Source: Sinotaia quadrata (taxonomy: Eukaryota; Mollusca; Gastropoda; Architaenioglossa; Viviparidae). From it: a stretch of DNA of 64,000 nt. Of this stretch, positions 21,906 to 34,115 are shown piece by piece. Location of the stretch: the NCBI GenBank assembly GCA_028829895.1, contig CM054179.1, forward strand, positions 102,075,375-102,139,374, given 5' to 3'. Within the stretch, counting starts at the first letter, position 1, and every line of letters begins with the position of its first letter. Below the pieces are notes generated by a model. That model ran no database searches. It was not told where the DNA came from and saw only the letters and a list, made by a program, of their open reading frames with translations. Made by a program: the position numbers and the translations under genes.

Positions 21906-24237
21906 AATCATAATTAGGAACACTGTTACCATCACGCCTGAAGGGACAGGGGTTGTGAACAAAGACAGTGAACAGTACGGAAACGTTGTTGTAGCGTACC
22001 GTCTCTGCTGTCACAACTTTATTCAGTCCCTTACTGGCTTGTAGGATCTGTTTGTTGTTCGTCAACAGTGTCCAGGACCAAGGATGTTTGTCTGGATCTT
22101 TTATTATGCGTGCAAGGGTTACGTATGATGACGTGTTTGTATGTAAGATTGTATGTGGTGTGGAGAATGTCAGCAATATAGTACAGTACAATACAGACAC
22201 ATCACTCTAACTTTTCAAAACAATAATAGAAGAGTTACTATTTTTATGAATGTGTTTAATTTTATTGTTCTACAGGTTATCTTTCATGCGGTGACATTAA
22301 TCGCTCAAACCATTCTGTCATAAATCAAGCTCTCTGGGGATAGAGGAGTAATTTTGCTAAGTGATAAATTATGAAAATAATAAGAAAGGTAAAGTAAAAA
22401 GCATCAAATTAAAAACATGGAAATGTCTGGCAATATCTGCTATAAAAACAGCTACATCAAAAATACAAATTTATTTCTAAATAATGTCACTACTGATTCA
22501 TGGAGTTATTTTGCTCCTCTACAATCCAGTAGCAAATAGATAAAAGTTCAAATCCTGAATTCCTACTTAGCCCTACTTACTCATAAGGAATTTATGTGCA
22601 CTGAGGTATCTATTAATGAATTGAATTATACACTTCAAAAATCGTGTTGGGTGTGTTCCAAGAAAATATGACGCACTCACCCATGTAGAAAATAATGAAA
22701 ATCACTTAGATTTTACTGGTTACGTCAGCGCTGATTGTAAAAATTACTCGTGCAGAAAAATGTGATAATCATTAGATCGTATATCGTATCCATGTAGACT
22801 TCCAATATAGAAGAATGAAGAGGGTCACTGTTTGTTCAAAGGGCTGGTGCTGTCGACGCTGGCTGCTTACTCGTGCAGAAAAACGATGGAGACAAAAATA
22901 TACACTTGCTGCATGAGGCTTACGAAATCTGTCAGGTCACTTTCGTCTTTTGTCTCGATGGGATGCTTGTCTCTGGCTCTTCCCATCATGACACACTTCT
23001 GAAGTCTGAAGATGATCAGTGTTGTCCAAATGAACTCGTAAAAATGACCGCCTATCCATAGGTTGGGTCAAGACTTTCCTGTACATAGGTTAAGTCACAT
23101 GGTGCTGAAAGACTATTCACACTCTCCATCACGTAATATGGTGACAAGTTGATGTCGCGCTCTGCCGTCAGTGTAGTAACAGAAAGGCGCGGTATTACCA
23201 TCTGTCAGTGATCTCCACGGATGTAATTTGTCCACCCTGGAATAGCATCTAGAATAGAGGCAAAAACTTGCCATCTACAGGTAAAATGTCCTTTCTGACT
23301 GTTCTGCTGATGAACCGCAATGGCTCATTAAGTAATTAATGATCTTGCCAAGGAAGTGGGACATATCAGTCCAATTAGCCTCAAAGTGCCAAAAGAAACA
23401 TTCTCATTGCTTTAACACCATAACTTTCCTGAATGTCTAGTATGACGTCATAAAAAAATTAAAAGAAATAACACTAGTATAAATATTATTCTCCAAAGTC
23501 TCAATCTCAAGTCTTATACTGTTGTTATCACCTGTCCCCATTTTCAACCGAGATACATTCTCTTGAGTTAAAAAAACCACTTTTTTCTAATTTCTGCTCC
23601 AAGTCCTGAACTAAATCTTCAATCTGATTTTCGAAACATCACGAAGAGGTAAGATTTTCTAAGCCAGTTGTAAGCTCCATGCTGCCCCCCCCCCCCCCAA
23701 AGTGGGCTAAATTAAGTGTTTAAGTGTTGTTCCATTGGCTAGGAAAAATTGTGTATCACTGAACACAAACAAACCCACTAATTAATTGTCCTGGTATCAG
23801 CAGGTGAAACTAAAACTAAATGAATGTTAGTACAAACACGCCCTCTAATTAACTGTCCTGCTATCAGCAACTGAAACAAAACACTAAATGAATGTTAGTG
23901 TCACATGTCCGGTTTTCATTTAATGACCCTCTCCTAATTTAGATTCTAGTTATCATTATTTGTTTATTAGATTATTCCTAGTGTTAGCGACAGCCGGACT
24001 TGCCTAATTTATCCTCCACTCAGATGCCACAATATCGGCCAATTATTCACAACACCTAGCCAGATAAGTTAGTTGACTTGTCTTTGCTACAATGCTTTCT
24101 CCCGTTTATTTATAGATTAATATTCATGATTCTTTATCCCTTTATTTACGACTCTCAGCCCTTCAGTTAGCTAATCACTCATTCGGTTACAAACACTTAT
24201 GTAACACCATGGTGAGATAACAATAAAATTTAATGTC
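21906..24237. other. Gene-free stretch
   Basis: No exon is supported. 22080..22200 (GCGTGCAAGGGTTACGTATG followed by a GTGTTTGTATG block) resembles a part of the dispersed elements at 16.4 and 24.4 kb and may be a very old relative. A poly-C run is at about 23684..23697. Two short related blocks around AAC(T/G)GTCCTG(C/G)TATCAGC lie at about 23785 and 23858. A 62-codon plus-strand frame at 22873 is unsupported. Confidence 0.4.
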
Positions 24238-25830
24238 GCCAGCCCACCCTCTCTCTGGTGAGGATAGGGTGGTGGCTTGTCGAAGCCACGTAGGACTTGC
24301 ATAAAGATTATTACAAATCCGCACACAGAATACCAAGATGGTTGTTTAGCTCGAATTTTATTCTGCATGTAGGTTACATATTGCCAACATGTTTGCATGT
24401 GTGCTTGCATACGGGTAAGGGTGAAGTGTAGACGGCACAGACGACACAACGTATAACAACGACAACAACCACTCTTTCAAAACCATAGACAGGAGAAAGC
24501 CTCAATGTCAGAGTATAAATTCAAATTTATTGGTCTATGGGTTCCCTCTCACACGTTGTTTAGTCAGCCATCCATTTACACCCAATGTTGGGGGGGGGGG
24601 AAGAAAGAAAGAAAGAATGATGAATAAAATAAAAGAACTACTAATTTCAATTTCTTCATGCAGTACTACTTCTAAAGTTGCCTAAGCATTTTACAACATA
24701 ATATAACAGTCATTATTTCAAAGTTCTGGAACCATTGCTCTTATATCAAAGTTCAATAATTCAACAATAAACAAATGTCATTTGACTTGCAAGTCCTCTT
24801 CAATCAGTTCCATCAATATTTTCTTATATTAGTCTTAAAGCCGTCCTTTACACATAAACGATGATTTAAACTTAAGGTTTATTTTTAATTTTCGGTTTTT
24901 TGCTTAATTAAGATTCTAAGCTCTAGTTTTAAGTTTAGGTTTACGTTTAGGTTTACATTTACATGCTCTGAGATTCCTATACTAATTAGAATTTTCTTTT
25001 ACTCACATTTTCATTGTCATTTTCTCCTTGTACTCTGCTCACATAATTATTGTCATTTTCTCCTTGTGCAGGGCTCACATAGTAATCATCACTTTCTCCT
25101 TGTACTCTGCTCACATAGTTATCATCACTTTCTTCTTGTGGTGTGGGGTTTTGATGATACACAAAACACCGTCGATATCTCGACACTGGTTCGCTCCCTG
25201 GAACTCAAATACGGCCGTCTTCACTTCTACGACGGCTGCTACACAATTTCAAGCTCTTGAAACGCTCTTCGTTAGGCCTAATTTCTCAACTCTTGTTATG
25301 TTCTCTCTTCTATCTTCTTCTCTTCCATTTCTCCTCATTTCATCGCATCTCTCCTCTTCTCTTAACTTCGTTTCTCCTCTTCTCTCATGTTTCTCGTCTC
25401 TTTTCTCCTCATTACATAACAGCCAACCTTGTCGTTTTCTGCGATATGTCACACATAATCGCAACTGCTTCCAGCGATAATACTACAATCTCTGTAATAT
25501 TTTGCTCTGCACCATATCCCATGTGCAGTGACATTATACCGCCAATTCATCACTTCTATTGGGAAATAATTGATCACATGCGGTCTTTGCACAGAGTCTT
25601 TGAAAAACCCACAGATGACTGTCCTGCATGACTGGTTCATTTTGAACTGTGACGGCCCTGACACGGCGGGTAGACATCTGGCACTCTGTTGCAGTGTCCA
25701 AGAACTCTCCGGCTGTTTGCCTCCCAGCTTCGTAGAAAGTTCCTGATACAAAATTGCAGGGAGAATCTCTGAGGGCCTTTCCCACCCTCTTACAAACTCT
25801 GCTACATTCTCGACGTTTCTCATCCACTCT
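24238..25830 (-). mobile_element. Dispersed element copy 2 (relative of 16338..17905)
   Basis: Same element as copy 1, in the same orientation 7.9 kb away. The minus-strand frame ends at 24986 with GENDNENVSKRKF-stop. Before that it contains four tandem acidic units of the type QGENDNNYVSRV, where copy 1 has about two. About 460 bp past the stop is the shared AATAAA (near 24527 on the minus strand). Farther upstream on the minus strand (25534..25866) another open stretch contains a FLDT(A/I) block matched by GGFLDTIAEYQ in copy 1. That block reads in one frame in both copies, but no family was recognised. Poly-G at 24590..24600 and a pyrimidine-rich stretch at 25300..25420 are further landmarks. 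It is probably a retroelement 3' part. Confidence 0.7.
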
Positions 25831-26275
25831 GCCTCTGTCATCCCCTCTTATGCGCCGCGGGGACAATTGCAGCCACCGGCCCGCAGACGCCTCATAAAAT
25901 CAAATGAGACATGGGAAAATTTACTTTTTCACATAAATTCATGCTGAATGTTCGGCCCCAAAACCTTTTCACCTCACAAAAATATGGCCCTCTTCAGACC
26001 CAACCTCACCAAAAACTGGCCTTCTTTGGAAAAGGTGTGGACACCCCTAACTTCGACATTCACATAGTATATAGATAGCAGTGATTCGTATTACATCGAC
26101 ATTTATATTGTATCTAGATAAGATGTGTTGGGGTGTTAAACATCCACATAGTGCCTAGATGAGTGGTATAGGAAACACATGTGCGTACGAATTACTATAT
26201 TTGATTTACTGTTAAGAGCAAAGAACGTGAAAGTAGCAAACGAGTACTCATTCAAATTATCGCGAAGCAATAGCC
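25831..26275. other. Gene-free stretch with hAT-like terminal motif
   Basis: No gene. AAAGGTGTGGACACCCCTA at 26032..26050 is, on the minus strand, TAGGGGTGTCCACACCTTT, close to the CAGGGGTGTCCA-type ends of hAT transposons. The opposite end was not found. Confidence 0.35.
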
Positions 26276-27090
26276 ATAATATGTACACAGATATTTGCCC
26301 TATTAAGTACACAGATATTTACCCTATTATGTACACAGATATTTGCCTATTATGTACACAGATATTTGCCCTATTATGTACACTGATATTTGCCCTATTA
26401 TGTACACAGATATTTGTCCTATTATTTACACTGATATTTGCCTTAGCTTAGTATGTACACTGATATTTGCCCTATTATGTACACATATATTTGTCCTATT
26501 ATTTACACTGATATTTGCCTTAGTTAGCTTAGTATGTACACTGATATTTGCCCTATTATGTACACAGATATTTGTCCTATTATTTACACTGATATTTGCC
26601 TTAGTTAGCTTAGTATGTACACTGATATTTGCCCTATTATGTACACAGATATTTGTCCTTTTATTTACACTGATATTTGCCTTAGTTAGTTTGTATGTAC
26701 CCTGATATTTGCCCTATTATTTACACTTATATTTGTCCTATTATGTACAAGATATTTGCCCTATTATGTACACTGATATTTGTCCTATTATTTACACAGA
26801 TATTTGCCATAGTGTGTACACTGATATTTGCCCTAATATTTACAATTATATTTGCCCTATTATGTACACTGATATTTGCCCTATTATTTACACTATTTGC
26901 CCTTTTATGTACACCGATATTTGCCCTATTATTTACACTGATATTTGCCCTATTATGTACATTAATATTTGCTATATTATTTTAACTAATATTTGAATAA
27001 TTATGTGCACTAATATTTGCCCTATTATTTTCACTAATATTTGAATAATTATGTACACTAATATTTGCCCTATTATTTACAGTTATATTG
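26276..27090. repeat. 24-bp minisatellite with higher-order structure
   Basis: About 33 units of GTACACAGATATTTGCCCTATTAT-type sequence lie in tandem (key parts GTACAC, GATATTTG, CCTATTAT). Within 26420..26700 a longer unit of about 81 bp (three 24-bp units plus a TAGTTAGCT spacer) is itself repeated, with GTATGTACAC starts at 26451, 26532, 26613 and 26693. Because 24 is a multiple of three, long open frames encode Y-T-D-I-C-P-I-M repeats. This follows from periodicity and is not evidence of a gene. Confidence 0.96.
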
Positions 27091-27593
27091 AAACATACAT
27101 CACACCTTTCACGAGAGTAAATTCAATTACAACTGGAAAATAAATAAAATAAAGTGTAAATAATACAGTACACTAACATAACATTAAAACATTCCGTTAA
27201 ATTAACAAATATCAAGATTTTTAATCCTTTAAAATTATAACTAAAATTAATGAAATATCTCCTTTAAAATAGAGAGATGGTAATGAAAAATAATATATTT
27301 TTTTCTCTCAATTCCATTCAATTCAAAATTTTTGTCATTTAAATGAACATTAATGAAATTAAAGAGTTAAAAATAGAAACCTAAAAAATATGTAAGAAGT
27401 AATAAAAACACGTATCAATATTTAAAACAATAAATTGACTTGTGGGACTAAAGTTATATTTTATGAAAGTTTAAGGATGTACAAAATCAAAATACCTTTG
27501 CTTTCTACTTCTTAAGTCAGATCCACTTAAGTCAGATGCTGTTCATATTAAAACAAATAATTTAAATAGACATATTAGAAAAGTAAGTAGATG

Positions 27594-27594
<1 letters not shown>
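27091..27594. other. Very AT-rich gene-free stretch
   Basis: This is A- and T-rich unique sequence with no coding frame. Confidence 0.6.
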
Positions 27595-27673
<79 letters not shown>

Positions 27674-27789
27674 GTCTGTCTGCCTGCATGTATGTATGTT
27701 TATCTATCTAGTTATTTTTTGTGTCTGTCTGTCTGTTGTAAATTAATAAGAAATATATTGTGCTTCAGATATTAATCAGACACTCAAGT

Positions 27790-27865
<76 letters not shown>

Positions 27866-27890
27866 GATATATAAATATATATATATATAT
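27595..27890. repeat. (TCTA)n and (CA)n(TA)n microsatellites
   Basis: 27595..27672 is TCTA tetranucleotides passing into TGTC, TGCC and ATGT variants up to about 27735. 27790..27852 is about 31 CA dinucleotides, followed by AT dinucleotides with a short IR (ATATATGATATATAAATATA) up to 27890. Confidence 0.97.
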
Positions 27891-28985
27891 AACTGTAATA
27901 ATCTTCAAATGAATTATGATCTTAGGAAGAAAAGAATTTAATCTTATAATATAAATACAGAAAATCTTTTCTTCAAATCCACATTTTGAAATAAATTACC
28001 AGTGTAGAATAAATGCTTTTCAAATTGTGATTATATATTTGGGGGAAACGTTTAATATGACTTCTGATTGTATTCTGGTTTCTATAAAAAATTATTAATT
28101 GAAATATTAAATTAATGAAGCAAAAATTTGTTTTAGGAAATTCACCTTTCGAATCTAAAGGCAGCAATAGAAGTAATATTATCAACGCCCACATGCTTTT
28201 CGTCAGCTGATGATTTCTAAAACGAGAAATAGACAAACATAATTGAACAAATGAGAAATTTATTTCAAATGTACATGTAAATCTATACTAATGTAAAACC
28301 TAATATTGGTTACTAAATAACTTGTGATAAAATGTATTCAATAATTTCCTTTGAATGAACATGTTAAGCTATACTAATGTGACTGGAAAGAGATCAAGTG
28401 TATAGGGAATTATACACTGAATTAAAAGCATCATTCTTGAATGTTTTCCGGGCGTGCATTTCTTCTTTCTTTTTTGTTGTCTTCTTCATCCCTATGTTGG
28501 AATCTTCAATGTTGTTTTCATCTTGAGAAATGTCTGTGATCAAAGCATGAAATCATCTCATCTGGCTAATATCTACCACGGAAATCCCAATGGTGGTGAG
28601 AGTGGGGATGTCTACTATCGTCTCTAGTGCCAGGTGGATCCTTGATTACACAGAAGACAGCATACACGAGTGAAATGAACCCTGGTATCTTATTGTCTGG
28701 TATGAACTATCCACAAGTGTTTTCTACATCATGACGTATGGTGGCCCAACAGAACAAGTCATGAACTCATTCATTTATCTCTTATCTTTCTATTTTCAAG
28801 CTCTATGAAGAAAACTATAAAATTAAATCAGAGATTGTTCCTTCAAAGTAGTCATCGTTAATGCTGATTGTGTATGAGAAAACGTCAACATTTACTGAGA
28901 ATGTACATGTCTGTTAATTTTCATAGAGATCATTACAGCAGCAGTTAGCCAGGCAAGCATTTAATATGTCATACATTTTAACCAG
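27891..28985. other. Gene-free stretch
   Basis: AT-rich unique DNA. The minus-strand frame 27973..28236 encodes a random-looking product. A slightly more balanced segment at 28440..28790 gave no recognisable protein in any frame. Confidence 0.4.
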
Positions 28986-30157
28986 AGAGTTGTGGGAGGC
29001 ATTTATTACGTCATACATATGTAACTAGATAACTGTGGTAAGGTAGTAATCAGATTTGGGTTAGTCACATAGATGTGGGTAGACAATGAGATCAGTCAGA
29101 TAACCTGTGGGCAGATTTTCTTAGTCAGATAAACGTAGTCAGACAGTGGTCAATCTGAACCTCATGAACACGAAGTGATTAGTCAATTAGCTCTAATTAG
29201 ACAGTGATCAATCAGACTATTGTGGTTTCATATCGATCAGTCAGGTAACTGTAATCATATATTTGTAGCCAGACTGTGATCGGAGAAACAGATGTGTCTA
29301 ATAATAATCAGTCAGATTGTGATCAGATTTTGAGCAGTCAGACAGTGGTCAATCATATATCAATGGTCAGTCATCTGCAATCAGATGCTTAGGGTCACTC
29401 AGTGTTTGCTCAGACAAATTTGATCAGGCAGTGATCAGTCAAACAACGGAAGTCATACTGCAATTAATTATTTAGTCGGCAGCACACAATCAAGCACCTT
29501 TGTCAGACAGTGAATACAGTTGTAATTAGAAAACTATGGTAAGGCAGTAATCAGTCAGACAACCGTTTTCAGAGAGCTATCAGTGAGATAGTTGTGAACA
29601 GACTGTGCTTAGGTAGACAACTGAAATCGTACATTTCCAGCAAGAGCTTATAATTAATACAGCTACCAATTAGAAACGTGTTGTCAGAACGTGATTAGTC
29701 AGACCACTCTTATCATACATAGTATTTAGTCTGTAAAATGTTATCATACATAGTATTTAGTCTGTAAAATGTTATCATACATAGTATTTAGTCTGTAATA
29801 TGTTATCATACATAGTATTTAGTCTGTAAAATGTTATCATACATAGTATTTAGTCTGTAAAATGTTATCATACATAGTATTTAGTCTGTAAAATGTTATC
29901 ATACATAGTATTTAGTCTGTAAAATGTTATCATACATCGTATTTAGTCTGTAAAATGTTATCATACATAGTATTTAGTCTGTAAAATGTTATCATACATT
30001 TGCCTCCAGAAGTTATAATTAATACAAATACCAATTAGACATGTGTTTTCAGAACCTAATCAGTCAGACAACTGTGGTCAGACATTTGCAGCCAGAAATT
30101 ATAATTAATACAGCTACCAATTAGACACATGTCGTCAGAACGTGATTAGTCAGGTAA
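28986..30157. repeat. Degenerate GTCAGACA-type satellite with embedded 31-bp array
   Basis: From about 29040 short motifs such as CAGTCAGACA, GTGGTCAGACAGTGATCAGT and ACTGTGGT(A/C)AG recur every 20-40 bp without a strict period, as in an old decayed satellite. Inside it 29709..30000 is a sharp 31-bp array, about nine nearly identical units of TATCATACATAGTATTTAGT plus CTGTAAAATGT. A unit pair around AGTTATAATTAATACA occurs at about 29645, 30010 and 30098. Confidence 0.85.
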
Positions 30158-30770
30158 ATAGACAGTGTTTAGTCAGACAACTGTGGTCATACATAGTGTT
30201 TAGTCAGACAACTGGTCATAGTACTTAGTCAGACAACTGGCTATAGTACGTAGTCAGACAACTGTTGCCATAGACAGTGTTTAGTCAGATAACTGAGGTA
30301 ATAGACAGAGTTTAGTCAGACAACTGAGGTCATATAGAATGTTTAGTCAGACAAATGTGTACATAGTGTTTAGTCAGACAACTGAAGTTGGGTCATAGAC
30401 AGTGTTAGTCAAACAACTGAGGTCAGGTCATAGACAGTGTTTAGTCAGACAACTGAGGTCAGGTCATAGACAGTATTTAGTCAGACAACTGAGGTCCGGT
30501 CATAGACAGTGTTTAGTCATACAACTGAGGTCAGGCCATAGACAGTGTTTAGTCAGACAACTGAGGTCAGGTCATAGACAGTGTTTAGTCAGACAACTGA
30601 GGTCAGGCAATAGACAGTGTTTAGTCAGACAACTGAGGTCAGGCCATAGACAGTGTTTAGTCAGACAACTGAGGTCAGATCATAGACAGTGTTTAGTCAG
30701 ACAACTGAGGTCATAGACAGTATTTAGTCAGACAACTGTGTGCATAATGTTTAGTCAGATAACCATTTTC
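30158..30770. repeat. 36-bp minisatellite (TAGTCAGACAACTGAGGTCA)
   Basis: The core at 30385..30725 has about nine units of 36 bp (TAGTCAGACAACTGAGGTCA then GGTCATAGACAGTGTT), nearly identical. Both flanks hold shorter or diverged units. Since 36 is a multiple of three, an open frame with a 12-residue repeat (V-R-Q-L-R-S-G-H-R-Q-C-L) results. No start context, exon signal or cysteine-rich secretory features support a gene. Confidence 0.96.
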
Positions 30771-30951
30771 CTAGACATTTTTTAGTCAGACTTCCTGATC
30801 ATGATCAATCAGACACCTACAGTTTACGGCGTCGAGTCGAATAGATATAGTCAGACGGCAATCAGTCACACAGCTGTAAACATGCTTTTGTATCAGACAT
30901 TCAGCAATCAGACGACTCCAATAAGAGGGTGACAAGAGCAGTTTCGTATTA

Positions 30952-31350
30952 ATCTGTCAGACAGCTATCTTAAAATATGAACTTCCACACAGATATCTTG
31001 AAATATGATTTGTCAGACAGTTATCTTGAAATATGATTTGTCAGTCAGCTGTCTTGAAATGTGATTTGACATAAAGCGCCTTGAAAAATAATCTGTCACA
31101 CAGCTATCTTGAAATATGATCTCTAAGAGAGTATTTTGATATATGATCTGTCGGACAGCTATCTTGAAATATGATCTGTAAGACAGTATTTTGATACATG
31201 ATCTGTCGGACAGTTATCTTGAAATATGATCTGTCAGACAGCTATCTTGAAATATGATCTGTCGGACAGCTATCTTGAAATATGATCTGACAGAGCTGCC
31301 TTGATAAAATGATCTGTGAGACAGTTATCTTGAAATATGATCTGACAGCT
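30952..31350. repeat. 28-bp minisatellite (ACAGCTATCTTGAAATATGA)
   Basis: About fourteen units of ACAGCTATCTTGAAATATGA plus TCTGTCGG have variant spacing of 26-29 bp. It shares the TCTGTCAGACAG element with the neighbouring arrays. Confidence 0.94.
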
Positions 31351-31354
31351 GCAC

Positions 31355-32095
31355 TCACATAGTGTATAGTCAAGCTTGGACCAGTCCGATTAATTAGGTC
31401 AAATAGGTATTATTTATATAGTCAAGCTTTGACTAGTCTCATTGATGTGGTCAAATAGTGGTCAGTCATAAATCTAAAGTCAAGCTTTGACCAATCTCTT
31501 TGATATGGTCTAATAGTGGTAAGTATAAGTCTATAGACAACCATTGACCACTCCGATTGATGTGGTCAAATAGTGGTCAGTCATAAATCTAAAGTCAATT
31601 TTTGACTAGCCCGATTGATGTGGTCAAATAGTGGTCATTCATAAATCTAAAGTCAAGATTCGACCAGGAGGATTGATGTGGTCAAATAGGGGCTAGTCAT
31701 AATTAACAAGTCATGCATTGGCCAGTCTGATTGATGTGGTCAAATAGTTATCAGTCATAATTCTATAGTCAATATTTGACCAGTTGGATTGATGGGGTCA
31801 AATAGTGGCCATGCATAATTATATAGTCAAGCATTGACGAGTCCGATTGATGTAGTCAAAAATATGTCAGTCAAAAATCTACAGACAACATATGACCAGT
31901 CCGATTGATGTGGTCAAATAGAGGTCAGATAAATGTATAGTCAAGATTTGGCCAATCAGGGATTGATGTGGTCAGTCATTAATATCTAGTTAAGATCTGA
32001 CCTGTCTGATAGATGTGGTCAAATAGGAGCCAGTCATAATTATATAGTCAATCTTTGACCTGTCTAATTGATGTGGTGAAATAGTGGTCAGTAGG
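31355..32095. repeat. 58-bp minisatellite, copy B
   Basis: Same unit as at 1..420, with about 12-13 diverged copies. From about 31685 it is collinear with the start of the window. The part before 31685 presumably corresponds to sequence just outside the window's left edge in copy A. Confidence 0.88.
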
Positions 32096-32509
32096 GCTGT
32101 CATTTATTTCTAAAAAAGCTGCCCTGGTACCCGTTTGAATATTAGCAAAATCTCCATCGCAACTCTACACAAAGCTACTTAACCATTAGGCATGCGCTCT
32201 ATTTCACACAGTATCCAATGATGTGCATCTAGTGAATTGCTATTAGGTATGTACAACACAAACTTTTATTTATAATCTATCTAAATTTGAAAACAAACTG
32301 TTACTCAAACAAATGATTTATCACCATAGCAATGCAATAGCAAATATTTACACATTTATCTAACTTCTCCTCTCCTCTGATGAAGAAAACATTCAGTCAT
32401 TAGATCTAACAACAAAGCTTGCTCTCGCACTGTTCGTAATTTCTCCCCCCCCCTACCTTACATTTCTTACCTCCACCCTTCCTTACTCCCTCTATTCCAA
32501 AGATTTACA

Positions 32510-32710
32510 TTACAGTCAGCGGTTTTCCACTCCTGTACTATGGTCACGTGATTAACCTTACAGTCGGCGGTTTTTCACTCATATACTTTGGTCACGTGAT
32601 TTACAATACGGTCGGCGGTTCTCCACTCCTGTACGCGACGCACTGCGATAAATAAATGCAGTGAAACTTAACTGTGTAAAAGACTACTTGGGTCACGTGA
32701 TTTACCTTTT
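32510..32710. promoter_or_regulatory. Tandem E-box/TCGGCGG repeat, copy B
   Basis: GGTCACGTGATT occurs three times, with CACGTG at 32545..32550, 32593..32598 and 32694..32699. All three are perfect palindromic E-boxes, against one of three in copy A. The TATAAAAG of copy A reads TGTAAAAG here. GTCACGTGA is the consensus bound by USF and MiT/TFE-type bHLH-Zip factors in animals. A role here is unproven. Confidence 0.35.
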
Positions 32711-33929
32711 TAAAAAAAACGTGTCTCGATGCCTTGCGGTCCCGGGAATTGTTCCACACACAGAGCTCCTTCAGTTTCCGACCGTCTGTTAGTGTAGCAC
32801 TGATTTAACGTCTTCGAGAAATTATGTCATACGTAGAGTTAAACTGTAATCTAATCGTCGATCCAATGACGTACAGTTTCCCTGCTTCGTTAGTCGTTTC
32901 TTGCTTTCTTGAATTTTCATTGGATTTTTTAAAAATATATTTTGCTTTTAGCAATGATACACTTGCGTAGAAACAATTTTATTTACTGTCAATCGTTTGC
33001 AGTTGTTTTTATTTACCACATATATATTTAAACTAGTTTTTTTAATGTTATAATCAAATAATATGAATGTATTTACTAGAGCGTTCTTTCCTTACTCTTG
33101 TAACGCGTTTATATATGGACAACCATTTACAAGACCCGCAGAGACAAATCAAGTATAGGCGAAAATTAAACAGACTAAAGGTGTCTAACACATCAATTTC
33201 TGATCATAGTATATGCAACTGAAATATGTTAAACTACTTCCATCCTATTTGATCTATGACCTTTGCATAAATCCATTTTCACGCTCGTCTTTCCCTAGTT
33301 ATTAGCGATGTATGCCAACTGAGTTAAGAACACACTTTCACTCCTTCTGAAATTTCAGGAAAAGAGTTACATTTCTTTTCAACTCACTAGGCTTCCTATG
33401 TCGGACCCATGTTAAACTTCATACTGCATCCTATCCTGCACCAAAGTTGTACCCTGCGCCACTTATGCACAGTCGTGCTGCAAAACTGTCTGCAATATAC
33501 CCTGTCATGCAGTATCAACATTATTTATTCACTAAAATATATAGGTTATAGCGGTCGCCCATCTTCTTCGAGACTGATCTACCGGCTGTCATCAAGACCG
33601 CTCGCGACAGGCGACCCCTACTCAGTATTCGACATGCCTTACAGACTATAGCGTAATTTGTTTTCACTAAAATAAAACATCTCTGGGTTCTCATTGTACT
33701 TAGAAAACAAATCGTTTGTAGCAGCATTTCTATTAGCATTTTGTACTTTTATTTTTGTGAATAGGCAAGCACAGGATTCAAATTTAAAGCCGAATAAATG
33801 CACTAGAGTACTAGACTGACTAGAGAACTTGGCTTGAACAAGTGTGAAATTATTGTGAAAATATATTAATTAATAGTTTTATTAATTAACCGAAACATCT
33901 CCTCCTTTCAACCACAGTACACACACACA

Positions 33930-33999
<70 letters not shown>

Positions 34000-34115
34000 T
34001 ATAACACATATATATATTTACGAACAAAAGTATATGTACAAATTTAGACGCAAATACATAGATACATACGTGTGCATATTTAAACACAAATGTATACAAA
34101 CGTACATGTACAAAT

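Noticed and set aside
26276..27090. Long open frames encoding a Y-T-D-I-C-P-I repeat protein
   Set aside because: The DNA period is 24 bp, so any open frame stays open. Frames are open in more than one phase, units are interrupted by frame-changing spacers, and no start, signal peptide or splice sites accompany it.
30402..30716. Repeat protein with a 12-residue V-R-Q-L-R-S-G-H-R-Q-C-L unit
   Set aside because: This follows from the 36-bp minisatellite. The flanking array units are diverged and out of frame.
29709..30770. CRISPR-like array of short regular repeats
   Set aside because: The repeats are contiguous with no unique spacers, and the genome is eukaryotic.
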